A DNA stretch of 64,000 bases from an uncultured Clostridia bacterium (GCA_910586765.1 CAJUJJ010000011.1:1-64000), one strand, 5' to 3'; positions 42,689-53,591 are shown, counted from the first letter of the stretch. The notes: generated by a model from the sequence alone, not told the origin. Made by a program: numbers and translations.

Positions 42689-42727
42689 AAATAGGATTTT
42701 ATTTTTTGTAAATGAAATCCTATTTTT
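42689..42727 (+). terminator. Terminator of the glucitol-type cluster
   Basis: AAAATAGGATTT pairs with AAATCCTATTTT, followed by TTTTAC. Confidence 0.85.
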
Positions 42728-42890
42728 ACTATTATAATAAATATCTGTTAAATACTTCTTATCAAACACATTAATTAAAAAGAAAGACATATGTTGCATC
42801 TTATTCCTTAAAAATAATAGATTTAAACTCTTTTTGATAATCTTTTTCACTTCCCTCATTATTTATTTTCTCCTTATAAAAAAAGTAACA

Positions 42891-42919
42891 TTGACTTTTA
42901 AAATTATTTAAAATATAAT
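42891..42919 (+). promoter_or_regulatory. Promoter of marR-yczE
   Basis: TTGACT (42891-42896), 17-bp spacer, TATAAT (42914-42919). Confidence 0.85.
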
Positions 42920-42934
42920 TAGTATACTAATTAT
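42915..42934. promoter_or_regulatory. 20-bp palindromic MarR operator
   Basis: ATAATTAGTA plus its exact reverse complement; it overlaps the -10 element and contains the same TTAGTA half-site as near the first MarR gene. Confidence 0.75.
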
Positions 42935-42961
42935 TATAATACTAATTAAAAAGGAGTTATT

Positions 42962-43384
42962 ATGAATTTTACATTTCATTATTTACTTATGGCAAATCAT
43001 CTCATGTTACAAAAACATTTTTTTAACAATATAAAGGAATTAAAATTGACACTTGGACAACCAAAAGTATTAGATTATTTACAGCAAAATAATGGAGCTA
43101 TGCAAAAAGACATTGCTCAGGGCTGTCATATTGAACCTGCATCTCTTTCCACAATATTAAATGGTATGGAAAAAAATGGTCTTATTACAAGAAACATGGA
43201 TAAACAAAATAGAAGAAATATCAATATTTTTATGACAGAAAAAGGAAAAGAAATTTGTAAATGTATTGAACAAGAATTTATAGCAATCGAAAAAAAGATA
43301 TTTCACAACTTTTCAGAAAAAGAAGTAAAACAACTTACAGAATATATGATAAAAATTTATAACAATCTGGAGGAAAAACAATGA
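42962..43384 (+). CDS. MarR-family regulator
   Basis: A 140-residue MarR regulator. KLTLGQPKVLDYLQQNNGAMQKDIAQGCHIEPASLSTILNGMEKNGLITRNMDKQNRRNINIFMTEKGKEIC contains the winged helix and wing. Its stop codon overlaps the start of the YczE gene (ATGA). It probably binds the palindrome at 42915-42934 and represses its own operon. Similar in type to, but clearly different from, the MarR at 16786. Confidence 0.9.
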   Translation: MNFTFHYLLMANHLMLQKHFFNNIKELKLTLGQPKVLDYLQQNNGAMQKDIAQGCHIEPASLSTILNGMEKNGLITRNMDKQNRRNINIFMTEKGKEICKCIEQEFIAIEKKIFHNFSEKEVKQLTEYMIKIYNNLEEKQ

Positions 43385-44049
43385 GTAAAAAAGAAAAAGT
43401 GAAACGATATATTTTATTTATTATTAGTTTATTTTTTTCAGCATTAGGCGTTGCTATTACAAAACATGGGGCATTAGGTGTGTCTCCTATTTCTTCTGTT
43501 GCAAATGTCTTCAGCATAAAATTTACAACCATTTCATTAGGGACATGGCTCATATTATGGAATTGTATATTGATAATTGGACAAATCATAATATTAAGAA
43601 AAGATTTTAAAATCATACAACTGCTGCAAATACCACTATCCTTTTTATTTGGATATTTTACAGATTTTGGTATGTGGTGTGTATCTCCTATTGCTGTAAA
43701 TAGCTATAGTGTTCAAATACTATTTGTATTGATTGGTGTGATTGTACTTGGTTTCGGAATATCATTGTCAGTCATAGCAAATGTTATTATGAATTCTGGT
43801 GAGGCATTTGTAAAAGCAATTTCAGATAAAAGTGGTAAAAATTTTGGCAATATCAAAATTGGCTTTGATGTATGTAATGTAATTTTATCACTGATATTGT
43901 CTATGTTGCTTTTTAAAGGTACAATCATTGGCACAAGAGAAGGTACAATAATTACAGCAGTATTTACAGGAATAGTTGTTAAATTTTTTATAAAAATATT
44001 AAATTCTCCTTTTCAAAAAGTATTAGCTATAAACTCTATTTACTGTTGA
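43381..44049 (+). CDS. YczE/YyaS-family membrane protein
   Basis: A 222-residue polytopic membrane protein with five or six segments, related to YczE/YitT/DUF6198 proteins: ALGVAITKHGALGVSPISSVANVFSIKFTTISLGTWLILWNCILIIGQIIILRKDF is the family's N-terminal half, followed by GYFTDFGMW and VFTGIVVKFF. The physiological role of the family is not known; the MarR partner suggests a protective or export function. Translated immediately after MarR. Confidence 0.85.
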   Translation: MSKKEKVKRYILFIISLFFSALGVAITKHGALGVSPISSVANVFSIKFTTISLGTWLILWNCILIIGQIIILRKDFKIIQLLQIPLSFLFGYFTDFGMWCVSPIAVNSYSVQILFVLIGVIVLGFGISLSVIANVIMNSGEAFVKAISDKSGKNFGNIKIGFDVCNVILSLILSMLLFKGTIIGTREGTIITAVFTGIVVKFFIKILNSPFQKVLAINSIYC

Positions 44050-44172
44050 AAAATTTGGAAAGTCTAGGTCATGTAACATTTTCTTTATTTTAGTATCAAA
44101 CACTTTATTAAGTGTGGTTAATATTATCAAAGAACTCATTTTTTAATTTTTATCGCTTATATCTATTATATC

Positions 44173-44202
44173 AAAAAAGTCAGCTCTATGGCTGACTTTT
44201 TT
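44173..44202. terminator. Bidirectional terminator
   Basis: AAAAAAGTCAGC-TCTATG-GCTGACTTTTTT, between convergent genes. Confidence 0.9.
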
Positions 44203-44204
44203 GA

Positions 44205-45641
<1,437 letters not shown>

Positions 45642-45664
45642 TCACTCCTTCTCTTATTCTTTAA

Positions 45665-47539
45665 TTACTCTGCTTTTAAAATTTCTTCTCCTACTTTTAT
45701 ATTTCCTGTTATTTTAATAGCTTGTATAGATGAAAAACAATCTGCATTTGTAATCAATACTGGAGTTACTGTTTCATATTCTTTTTTAATTTCATTCAAA
45801 TCAAATTCAACTAATAAATCTCCTTTTTTTACAGCATCTCCTGCTTTTACTTTTGGTGTAAAATATTTTCCATTCAAATTGACAGTTTCTAAACCAATAT
45901 GTATCAGCATTTCTGCACCTGCTGCATTTTCTAAACCTATAGCGTGTTTAGTATCAAATACTAAATTCACTTTGCCATCAAATGGTGCATATAACTTCCC
46001 TTCAGAAGGTATTATTGCAATACCTTGCCCTAACATACCGCCTGCAAAAGTTGGGTCATTTACTTCCTTTAATTCTTTTATTTCCCCATTCAAAGGAGAA
46101 TAAATTGTTATTTCTTCTGTTGATATTGTTGTTTTTTGTTCTTCTACATTTGAAGTATCCCCTTCTGCTGTAACTGGTTCGTCACAACCTATAATTTGTA
46201 CTAATAGTATCGCTGCAACAATAGTTACACCACAACCTGCTAATAAACCAGGAAATGACATAGGATTGTCTGGGCTGATAGCATTTACTACAGTTAACAA
46301 TCCAGGTAAACCTGCATAAACGTAGTGCATAAAACCAAAAAAGGCAACTACCAATGCTCCTATTGCACCTGCAATACAACCTGCTATAAATGGTTTTTTC
46401 AAACGTAATGTAACACCATATATTGCTGGTTCTGTAATACCAAATATACCAGTTAAGCCTGCGGACAGTGAAACATTTTTCATTTCTTTATTACGAGTTT
46501 TTAAAAATACACCAAAGCAAGCTGCTGCCTGTGCTACAACAGCACAAGTTTGTACTGCTTGGAAAGAGTCACAACCATTATTTGCAAAATTCGCCATAAC
46601 CATTGGTGTAACGCCCCAATGCACACCAAATATAACCGCTACTTGCCAGAAACCACCTATAATAATCGCTGCTAATGCTGGAACATTTGTGTACAAGAAA
46701 TTGTAGCCTGTTGCGATAGCATTTGCAAGCATATCTGATATTGGCCCTATAATCAATATTGTGGCAGGAACCATAATGACAGTACAAATAAATGGTGTAG
46801 CTAATGCTTTTATAACATCTGGTATATGTTTATCCACAAAGCGTTCTAAATAAGAAAGTACAAGAACTAAAAATAATGGAGGAAGAACGCTTGATGTATA
46901 TGTTGTTTGTGCCATATTAAAAAATAAGAATTTTATACTTTCTCCTTCTGCAATACGTGCTGCCATACTTCCCCAATCTGGATTAACTAATGCAAGACAA
47001 CACCATAATGCTATAAATGTGTTACATCGAAAATGTTTTGATGCAGTCACTGCTATCAATACAGGCAAAAATGTAAATGGTGTCCATGACATAAAACTTA
47101 ATACGGAATAAGTACCTGTTTGTGAAAATTCTGGTGCAAATAAATTGATAAGTATTAAACAACCTTGTAATAATCCTGCTCCTGCTAATATGTATACAAA
47201 TGGTGCAAATACCGCTGACATTGCAGCAATCACACGATTTAATATGCTGCCTTTTTGTTCTGTTACTTGACTGGTATCTAATTTCATAATACGCGTCAAT
47301 TCTTCATAAACATCTTTTGCGTGTGTTCCTATAACAATTTGATACTGACCGCCTTTTTCTACTACTTGAATGACTGCCGGCATTTTAGAAATCTGTGCAG
47401 TAACATCAGCAGAAGGGCTTTGTTTTAATACTAAACGCAATCTTGTTGCACAATGTGCAGCACTAATAATATTTTCTTCCCCAACTGCATCTTTAATGTC
47501 TTTTGCAAGTTTACCATAATCACGAACTTTTGCTGCCAT
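45665..47539 (-). CDS. PTS beta-glucoside transporter, IIBCA
   Basis: A 624-residue fused PTS permease. IIB (about 1-90) has the phosphocysteine C30 in SAAHCATRLRLVL; IIC (about 100-460) has ten or so hydrophobic segments including GVTPMVMANFANNGCDSFQAVQTC and ITEPAIYGVTLRLKKPF; IIA (about 480-624) contains AEMLIHIGLETVNLNGKYF with the active His. It imports and phosphorylates aryl-beta-glucosides or cellobiose-like sugars. No RAT element is obvious upstream; instead a GCCGGC-centred palindrome (47568-47583) and an RpiR-type regulator gene lie there. Confidence 0.95.
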   Translation of the reverse strand: MAAKVRDYGKLAKDIKDAVGEENIISAAHCATRLRLVLKQSPSADVTAQISKMPAVIQVVEKGGQYQIVIGTHAKDVYEELTRIMKLDTSQVTEQKGSILNRVIAAMSAVFAPFVYILAGAGLLQGCLILINLFAPEFSQTGTYSVLSFMSWTPFTFLPVLIAVTASKHFRCNTFIALWCCLALVNPDWGSMAARIAEGESIKFLFFNMAQTTYTSSVLPPLFLVLVLSYLERFVDKHIPDVIKALATPFICTVIMVPATILIIGPISDMLANAIATGYNFLYTNVPALAAIIIGGFWQVAVIFGVHWGVTPMVMANFANNGCDSFQAVQTCAVVAQAAACFGVFLKTRNKEMKNVSLSAGLTGIFGITEPAIYGVTLRLKKPFIAGCIAGAIGALVVAFFGFMHYVYAGLPGLLTVVNAISPDNPMSFPGLLAGCGVTIVAAILLVQIIGCDEPVTAEGDTSNVEEQKTTISTEEITIYSPLNGEIKELKEVNDPTFAGGMLGQGIAIIPSEGKLYAPFDGKVNLVFDTKHAIGLENAAGAEMLIHIGLETVNLNGKYFTPKVKAGDAVKKGDLLVEFDLNEIKKEYETVTPVLITNADCFSSIQAIKITGNIKVGEEILKAE

Positions 47540-47567
47540 ATTAATTCCTCCAATCTTTTACTATTCT

Positions 47568-47583
47568 ATATGCCGGCGTATAT
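47568..47583. promoter_or_regulatory. GCCGGC palindrome in the leader of the beta-glucoside PTS gene
   Basis: ATATGCCGGCGTATAT, a near-perfect palindrome, unusual for its GC core in such AT-rich DNA. Likely an operator for the adjacent RpiR-type regulator. Confidence 0.5.
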
Positions 47584-47644
47584 TTTCTGTTTGATGTCTT
47601 AATGATATTGTAAAATGTTTTTTTTAAAAAATCTATATTTTAGC

Positions 47645-47705
47645 ACATCAAAAAAACAGGTACCGTTATTTGAAATATGTTACATCAAAAAAACGTCCTG
47701 TTTTT
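47645..47705 (-). terminator. Terminator after the RpiR-type regulator
   Basis: AAAAAACAGG ... CCTGTTTTTTT on the minus strand, with direct repeats ACATCAAAAAAAC at both ends of the loop region. Separates the regulator from the PTS gene. Confidence 0.65.
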
Positions 47706-47709
47706 TGTT

Positions 47710-48450
47710 TTATTCCTCTGTTAATCTATTTCTGATTTTGTTTGCAAGTGCTTCAATAATGGATACTGCTGGTACTTGAGAAGTATAATCTGTATGTTCT
47801 TCATCTTGTCTCATAGTGATATAATAGGAGATGTTAATATCTGACAATTTACTTATGGTACAATTTTCTGTATTGGTAATACTTATAATTTTACAATTAG
47901 AGCGTTTTAAACCATTTACAATTTTTACTGTTTGAGAAGATTCTCCTGACACTGACATTACAATAGCAACTGTAGATTCTGCTTCCTGCATATTGATAGG
48001 ATAAAAAGGGTCTGATATGCAAAGACTAAATTTTCCTATATTTGTAAAGCATCTTGCACCATATTGTCCCATATGTCCTGAAGTTCCTATGCCGACAAAT
48101 AATACTCTTTCCATTTTTGCTATCATAGCTGCTGCTGTTTCTAACTGATTTTGAAATTTTTCTGTTTCTAATCTTTCAAAAAAAGCCTTTATTTCAGATA
48201 AATTTTCAGATACTTTGTTTATATTTTTTTGTTTGTTATATTCTTTCATTTTTAGTTTAAATTCTGCATAACCATCACAGCCTATTTTTTTACAAAAACG
48301 CAATACTGTCGTAGTAGATACGTGTGCCTCTGTTGCAACTTCTCTAATCCTCATATAAGATATTGCATTTTTGTGCTGCATAATATATCCATAAACTTCT
48401 AATTCCAGCTCATTTAAACTTTGAATTTTTTCTGCTGTAAACATTGACAA
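47710..48450 (-). CDS. MurR/RpiR-family regulator
   Basis: A 246-residue regulator with an N-terminal HTH_6 (IREVATEAHVSTTTVLRFCKKIGCDGYAEFKLKMKEY) and a C-terminal SIS sugar-phosphate domain (about 105-240, with VLFVGIGTSGHMGQYGARCF and VIVMSVSGESSQTVKIVNGLKR). It lies just upstream of the beta-glucoside PTS, same direction, and should sense a phosphosugar. Divergent from a ROK gene. Confidence 0.9.
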   Translation of the reverse strand: MSMFTAEKIQSLNELELEVYGYIMQHKNAISYMRIREVATEAHVSTTTVLRFCKKIGCDGYAEFKLKMKEYNKQKNINKVSENLSEIKAFFERLETEKFQNQLETAAAMIAKMERVLFVGIGTSGHMGQYGARCFTNIGKFSLCISDPFYPINMQEAESTVAIVMSVSGESSQTVKIVNGLKRSNCKIISITNTENCTISKLSDINISYYITMRQDEEHTDYTSQVPAVSIIEALANKIRNRLTEE

Positions 48451-48617
48451 CCTCCATTTTCTTTTGTATTTTATGTAAAAACATTTTGAAAGTTATATAA
48501 AAGGCAAATTTTATAATTTTTATGAACATACTATAACATACTTTGTTTAACATGTCCAATTTTTTTACCTCAAAATAAAACAGATGTTTAATTTTCATTG
48601 AGTATATTTGAAATATA

Positions 48618-48646
48618 TTGCAAAAATAAAATATAAAGTATACAAT
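48618..48646 (+). promoter_or_regulatory. Promoter of the ROK regulator gene
   Basis: TTGCAA (48618-48623), 17-bp spacer, TACAAT (48641-48646). Confidence 0.65.
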
Positions 48647-48692
48647 AAAATAGGTATAAGTTAAAAAGACAGACAGAAAGAAGGAACTATAT

Positions 48693-49832
48693 TTGGAAAA
48701 GTTAAAACCAACTGTTACAGAACGCAGACGCCAAACAAGAGGCGATATATATAGATATATATTCCATTCACATGAACCAGTCAGTAAACAGCAGATTGCT
48801 AACGTTCTTAATATTAGCCTTCCTACTGTTTATAAAAATCTTGCAGAATTAGAAAAGGCAGGATTAGTAAAAGTCGGTGAAATAAAAAATTCTACTGGCG
48901 GAAGACCTCCTGTAGCTTATGTTGCAGAAGGAAATATTAAATTTGCATTAGGTGTAGCAATTTCTGCTAATCATATTAGAATGCTCGCCTCAGATTTAAA
49001 ACAAAATGTATTAGCTTATCATAAAATACGTTTGGATACTACTATTACAAGTGATATTATATTCCATATTGGTGATAAAGTGGAAGAATTTTTATTACAA
49101 AATAATTTAGATAAAAATAGGCTACTTGGTATAGGAATTACAATACCTGGTGTTTTTGACAGAGATACTGGAGAATTAATGCTATCTCCTACTATGAAAT
49201 TAGAAAATTTTCATATTGACGAAATGAGAAAAAAAATTTCTTACCCTTTGTATTTTGAAAATGATAGTACAAGCGGAGGCAATGCAGAATGGTTATCCCG
49301 TACATTAGAAGAACAAAAAAAAGATTTTGTATATCTTTTTTTGGAATATGGTGTAGGAGGAGCAATATTTGTAAATGGAAAACAATACTATGGAGATAAT
49401 CATAGAAGTGCAGAATTTGGTCATATGTGTGTAGAAGCAAATGGAAAAATATGTAATTGTGGTAAACATGGGTGCTTGGAAGCATATTGTAGTGCATTTC
49501 GTTTCAGTCGTGATTTAGGTATCACAATAGAAGAATTTTTTGAAGGTTTAAAATATGGTAATAAAGAATATCAAATAATATGGAATGACGCACTTACTCA
49601 TATTGCTATTGCAATAAATAATTTAAGAATGGCATTTGACTGTGACGTAGTATTAGGAGGCTTTCTCTCAGAATATTTAGAACCATACCAATGGAAATTA
49701 AAAAAGATATTAAGTGAATTAAATACATTTGAGGAAAACGCAAATTACATTAAAATTGGGAAATATCCTCGTAGAGCAGGTATGCTTGGTGTAGCTTGGC
49801 ACTTTACAAATCAATTTATAATAAGTATTTAA
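48693..49832 (+). CDS. ROK-family transcriptional regulator (XylR/NagC-like)
   Basis: A 379-residue ROK repressor. An N-terminal winged helix (HEPVSKQQIANVLNISLPTVYKNLAELEKAGLVKVGEI, about 25-62) precedes the ROK sugar-binding domain (about 85-379) with the zinc motif GKICNCGKHGCLEAY. It begins at a TTG codon, chosen because GAAGGAACTATAT precedes it and no ATG is suitable. Convergent with the pentose operon, it is the most likely sensor for that sugar system. Confidence 0.9.
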   Translation: MEKLKPTVTERRRQTRGDIYRYIFHSHEPVSKQQIANVLNISLPTVYKNLAELEKAGLVKVGEIKNSTGGRPPVAYVAEGNIKFALGVAISANHIRMLASDLKQNVLAYHKIRLDTTITSDIIFHIGDKVEEFLLQNNLDKNRLLGIGITIPGVFDRDTGELMLSPTMKLENFHIDEMRKKISYPLYFENDSTSGGNAEWLSRTLEEQKKDFVYLFLEYGVGGAIFVNGKQYYGDNHRSAEFGHMCVEANGKICNCGKHGCLEAYCSAFRFSRDLGITIEEFFEGLKYGNKEYQIIWNDALTHIAIAINNLRMAFDCDVVLGGFLSEYLEPYQWKLKKILSELNTFEENANYIKIGKYPRRAGMLGVAWHFTNQFIISI

Positions 49833-49833
49833 A

Positions 49834-49860
49834 AAAAGACTGAAAAAACTTCAGTCTTTT
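49834..49860 (+). terminator. Terminator of the ROK gene
   Basis: AAAAGACTGAA-AAAAC-TTCAGTCTTTT. Confidence 0.85.
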
Positions 49861-49869
49861 GACAAATTT

Positions 49870-49895
49870 AAGCCCAAACGAACTTGTTTGGGCTT
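49870..49895. terminator. Hairpin at the end of the pentose operon
   Basis: AAGCCCAAAC-GAACTT-GTTTGGGCTT, a GC-rich stem without a long T run, between convergent genes. Confidence 0.6.
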
Positions 49896-49950
49896 GTTAG
49901 GGAAATAAAATAATTTATATTTCAAGTCTTTTCAGACTTTAATATATTGT

Positions 49951-50583
49951 TTATATTTGACTTATGTCAATGTTTTTGCCTTCAATGCCAACATAAGCAC
50001 CTTGTTTTGCTTCCATGCTTTCTGAATGTGCTAGCAACCATTTATTTTTTGCCCAAAGCAATTTATCTTCATCAATATGAAAAGAGATTTCTGGCTTTGC
50101 ATTATTTGTACCCTTTGGCAATGCTACCATAACACGAAAACCTTTTTTTTCGTCTGTATGACAAGGGGCATAATGCAAACTTGTAGCATATATCTCTACC
50201 AATACTCCTTTTGGAACATAAAATGCTTTTACAGCAGAAGTATTTATTTTATTATTTTTTATATCACTTTGTTTTGCTAAAAGTAATATAAAATCTTCTG
50301 TACCAATATTAAATTCACTATCTCTATGGTATTCTAAACAGTTTAGCTTTGTATTATGACCATTACACCAGCCAAATTGTACAGGCATACCACCATATAA
50401 ACTTGTTGCTATAGTATTTGTTGCTTCTAAATTTTGTAATGCACTTTCTTCTGGCACATATTCTACTCCATCAGGTAAAGGAGTATATTTTTCTAATGCT
50501 TTTACGATTTCTAAACAGCCATCATATTGCACTATTCTGCCAAACTCCGAAAATTGTTTATCTGTAATTTGTAATATATCCAT
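49951..50583 (-). CDS. DUF4867-family protein
   Basis: A 210-residue protein I recognise as DUF4867-like, a cupin-like family found in Lachnospiraceae sugar clusters. YGGMPVQFGWCNGHNTKLNCLEYHRDSEFNIGT and PKGVLVEIYATSLHYAPCHTDEKKGFRVMVALPKGTN contain paired His/Glu positions typical of metal-binding cupin folds. It follows the fucose-isomerase-like gene by 11 bp. The start MDILQITDK follows AGGAGTGTTGT. Possibly an epimerase or mutarotase for the same sugar; function unproven. Confidence 0.78.
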   Translation of the reverse strand: MDILQITDKQFSEFGRIVQYDGCLEIVKALEKYTPLPDGVEYVPEESALQNLEATNTIATSLYGGMPVQFGWCNGHNTKLNCLEYHRDSEFNIGTEDFILLLAKQSDIKNNKINTSAVKAFYVPKGVLVEIYATSLHYAPCHTDEKKGFRVMVALPKGTNNAKPEISFHIDEDKLLWAKNKWLLAHSESMEAKQGAYVGIEGKNIDISQI

Positions 50584-50594
50584 ATACAACACTC

Positions 50595-52085
50595 CTAGTT
50601 CCAAGGATTTTCTGTAATATAACGCACATTTTTAGGTTGATTATAATTAATTTCTTCTACAGGTACGCCAATATATTTAAACACTTCAAACAATGTTTTT
50701 CCCCATTTTCCAAATGCTACTGCACCATGATGAGGATAATTTTTTTCTATCAGTATATGTCTGTAAAATCTACCCATTTCGTGAATAGCAAATACTCCTA
50801 TTGCTCCAAATGATTTTGTCGCTACTGGCAATACTTCTCCTTGTGCAATATATGCTCTTAATTTATTATCTGCTGTGCTTTGCAGTCTGTATAATGTGAT
50901 ATTTCCTGGTATAATATCACCTTCTAATGTGCCATTTGTTACTTCTACAGGCAATGCTCTCGCCATAATTTTTTGATATTTCATTTCATGGAATGACAAT
51001 TTTGCTGTACAAGTATTTCCACAGTGAAATCCCATAAAAGTGTCTGTATGAGTATAATCAAATTTTCCTTCAATACTTTCTTGATACATATCTTTAGGAA
51101 CAGAGTTGTTAATATCTAATAATGTAACAGCATCTCTGCTGACTACTGTTCCTATAAATTCACTTAATGTACCATAAATATCTACTTCACAAGAAACAGG
51201 TATACCACGTCCTGTTAATATACTATTAACATAACATGGAACAAATCCAAACATTGTCTGGAAAGCAGGCCAGCATTTTGTTGTGATTGCAACATATTCT
51301 CTATAACCTTTATGTTCTTTTACCCAATCTTCTAATGTCAACTCATATTGTGCAAGTTTAGGCAAAATTTCAGGTTTTTTATTTCCGTCTGAAAGGTCTT
51401 TTTCCATTTCTTTTACAACATCTGGTATTCTTGGGTCATCAGCGTGTTTTAAAAATGCCTCATACAAATCCAGTTCTGAATTTTCTTCAATTTCCACGCC
51501 TAAATTATATAATTGTTTAATAGGGGCATTACAAGCAAGAAAATTCATTGGGCGAGGGCCAAAGCTGATGATTTTCAAATTTTGTAAAGCATATACTGCC
51601 CTTGCAATAGGTAAAAATTCATAAATCATATCTGCACAGTCTTCTGCATCTCCTACAGGATATTCTGGAATATATGCTTTTACATTACGTAATGCTAAAT
51701 TATAGCTTGCATTGAGCATACCACAATAAGCATCTCCACGTCCGTCCATAAGGTCATTTTGACTTTCTTCTGCTGCTGCACAAAACATTTTAGGGCCATC
51801 AAAATGTTTTGCTAATAATGTTTCTGAAATTTCTGGGCCAAAATTTCCTAAATATACACATAAAGCGTTACAATTTGCTTTTTTAATATCTTCTAAAGCG
51901 TTTATCATATCAATTTCGCTTTCTATAATGGTAACAGGACATTCATAAATATCGTGACTACCATATTTTTTTTGATATGTTTGTACTAATGCTTTTCTTC
52001 TATTTTCTGCAAGAGAAGCAGGAAAACAGTCACGACTTACTGCTACAATACCAATTTTTATTTCTGGAATATTATTAATATTCAT
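50595..52085 (-). CDS. L-fucose/L-arabinose isomerase-family sugar isomerase
   Basis: A 496-residue member of the L-fucose/L-arabinose isomerase family. Metal-binding and family blocks include YLGNFGPEISETLLAKHFDGPKMFCAA, CGMLNASYNLALRN, VSCEVDIYGTLSEFIGTVVSRDAVTLLDINN and MGFHCGNTCTAKLSFHEMKYQ, and a C-terminal HHGAVAFGKWGKTLFEVF. It would convert an aldose to a ketose before phosphorylation by the adjacent kinase. D-xylose, L-fucose, L-arabinose and D-arabinose are the alternatives. Start at ATG behind GGAAGTATTGT. Confidence 0.86.
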   Translation of the reverse strand: MNINNIPEIKIGIVAVSRDCFPASLAENRRKALVQTYQKKYGSHDIYECPVTIIESEIDMINALEDIKKANCNALCVYLGNFGPEISETLLAKHFDGPKMFCAAAEESQNDLMDGRGDAYCGMLNASYNLALRNVKAYIPEYPVGDAEDCADMIYEFLPIARAVYALQNLKIISFGPRPMNFLACNAPIKQLYNLGVEIEENSELDLYEAFLKHADDPRIPDVVKEMEKDLSDGNKKPEILPKLAQYELTLEDWVKEHKGYREYVAITTKCWPAFQTMFGFVPCYVNSILTGRGIPVSCEVDIYGTLSEFIGTVVSRDAVTLLDINNSVPKDMYQESIEGKFDYTHTDTFMGFHCGNTCTAKLSFHEMKYQKIMARALPVEVTNGTLEGDIIPGNITLYRLQSTADNKLRAYIAQGEVLPVATKSFGAIGVFAIHEMGRFYRHILIEKNYPHHGAVAFGKWGKTLFEVFKYIGVPVEEINYNQPKNVRYITENPWN

Positions 52086-52101
52086 ATACAATACTTCCTT
52101 T

Positions 52102-53574
52102 CTAAATTTCTGTAAATATATTTTTTAATGTAGGGTATAATTTGCGGAATGTCTGATAACGCTTTTCATAACGCTCAGCAATTTCTTTATCTGGTGCAAT
52201 TTTATCTGTACTATGAACTAATTTTTTTACTGCATCATTTACAGAAGTATACTCTCCGCAGGCAACAGCAGCAAGTATTGCTCCGCCATATCCTGGCCCT
52301 TGTTCTGTTTCTGGAGTGATAAGTTCTATATTTAATACATTGGCAAGTATTTTTTTCCATAAAGGACTTTTTGCACCGCCTCCGCAAATCATACTGCTAT
52401 TCACTTGTATTCCCAATTCTTTTACTGCTTCTAAACTGTCACGTATACCAAATGCAACACCTTCTAATACTGCCTGTGTCATATCCTCTCTTGTAGAGTT
52501 CATAGAAAGCCCTATAAAACAGCTTCTTGCATTGGTATCATTATGAGGAGCTCTCTCTCCCATTAAATAAGGCAAATAATAAATATGGTTTTTACCTAAA
52601 TTGTCTATAGAAATATTTTGTTGTTCTTTTTCGTATTGTTCTGTTTTGAGTATATCTTCTAACCACCATTTATTACAAGAGGCTGCGGATAACATACAAC
52701 CCATTAAGTGAAACTGACCATCAGCGTGTGCAAAAGCGTGTAATGCGTTAGCACTATCTGCTTTAAATGTTTTACTAGATATAAATACTGTTCCTGACGT
52801 TCCTAGTGATATATTACAACTGCCTTCTCCTACTGTTGCAGTACCGATTGCTGCAGCAGCATTATCTCCTGCTCCTGCTACAATTTTTACATTTTCTGGA
52901 ATACCAAGTTTTTGTGCAATATCTCGTTTTATTGTACCTACTACTTCATAACTTTCAAATAATTTTGGCATTTGTGATTGTTTTACACCACATATAGAAA
53001 GCATTTCATTGCTCCAGCATTTATTTTTGACATCAAGCAAAAGTGTACCAGAGGCATCAGAATAATCTGTGCAATGTACTCCCGAAAGCATATAATTGAT
53101 GTAATCTTTAGGAAGCATAATTTTATCTATTTTTGAAAATGCTTCTGTTTCATGTTTTTTCAGCCATAATATTTTTGGAGCAGTAAATCCAGCAAATGCA
53201 ATATTTCCTGTATATTCTGAAAGTTTTTGTTTGCCAATTTCATTATTCAAGTAATCTGTTTCTTCATTTGTTCTGCCATCATTCCAAAGTATTGCTGGAC
53301 GAATAACAGCATCTTGTTTGTCCAGTATTACCAAACCGTGCATTTGTCCACCTGCACCTATTCCAGCAATTTGACTTTTATCGCAATTTACAGTTAATTC
53401 ACTTATTCCATAAAGTACCTCTCTAAACCAATCTTCTGGATTTTGTTCTGACCAGCCTGACTGTGGAAAAAAAATAGTATATTCACGAGATACAATATTT
53501 TTAATTTCTCCTTTTTCATTCATTAAAAGCAGTTTTACTGCAGAAGTGCCCAAATCTATACCAATATAGAGCAT
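52102..53574 (-). CDS. xylB: Xylulokinase (FGGY family)
   Basis: A 490-residue FGGY kinase. LYIGIDLGTSAVKLLLMNEKGEI opens with the phosphate-binding motif, followed by GGQMHGLVILDKQDAVIRPAILWNDGRT (XylB-like substrate loop), VAGAGDNAAAAIGTA and ISLGTSGTVFISSK, and the C-terminal MICGGGAKSPLWKKILANVL ATP site. It should phosphorylate D-xylulose or a related ketopentose. It lies between the isomerase and ABC permease genes. Confidence 0.92.
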   Translation of the reverse strand: MLYIGIDLGTSAVKLLLMNEKGEIKNIVSREYTIFFPQSGWSEQNPEDWFREVLYGISELTVNCDKSQIAGIGAGGQMHGLVILDKQDAVIRPAILWNDGRTNEETDYLNNEIGKQKLSEYTGNIAFAGFTAPKILWLKKHETEAFSKIDKIMLPKDYINYMLSGVHCTDYSDASGTLLLDVKNKCWSNEMLSICGVKQSQMPKLFESYEVVGTIKRDIAQKLGIPENVKIVAGAGDNAAAAIGTATVGEGSCNISLGTSGTVFISSKTFKADSANALHAFAHADGQFHLMGCMLSAASCNKWWLEDILKTEQYEKEQQNISIDNLGKNHIYYLPYLMGERAPHNDTNARSCFIGLSMNSTREDMTQAVLEGVAFGIRDSLEAVKELGIQVNSSMICGGGAKSPLWKKILANVLNIELITPETEQGPGYGGAILAAVACGEYTSVNDAVKKLVHSTDKIAPDKEIAERYEKRYQTFRKLYPTLKNIFTEI

Positions 53575-53591
53575 TTTTTTCCCTCCTTTTA

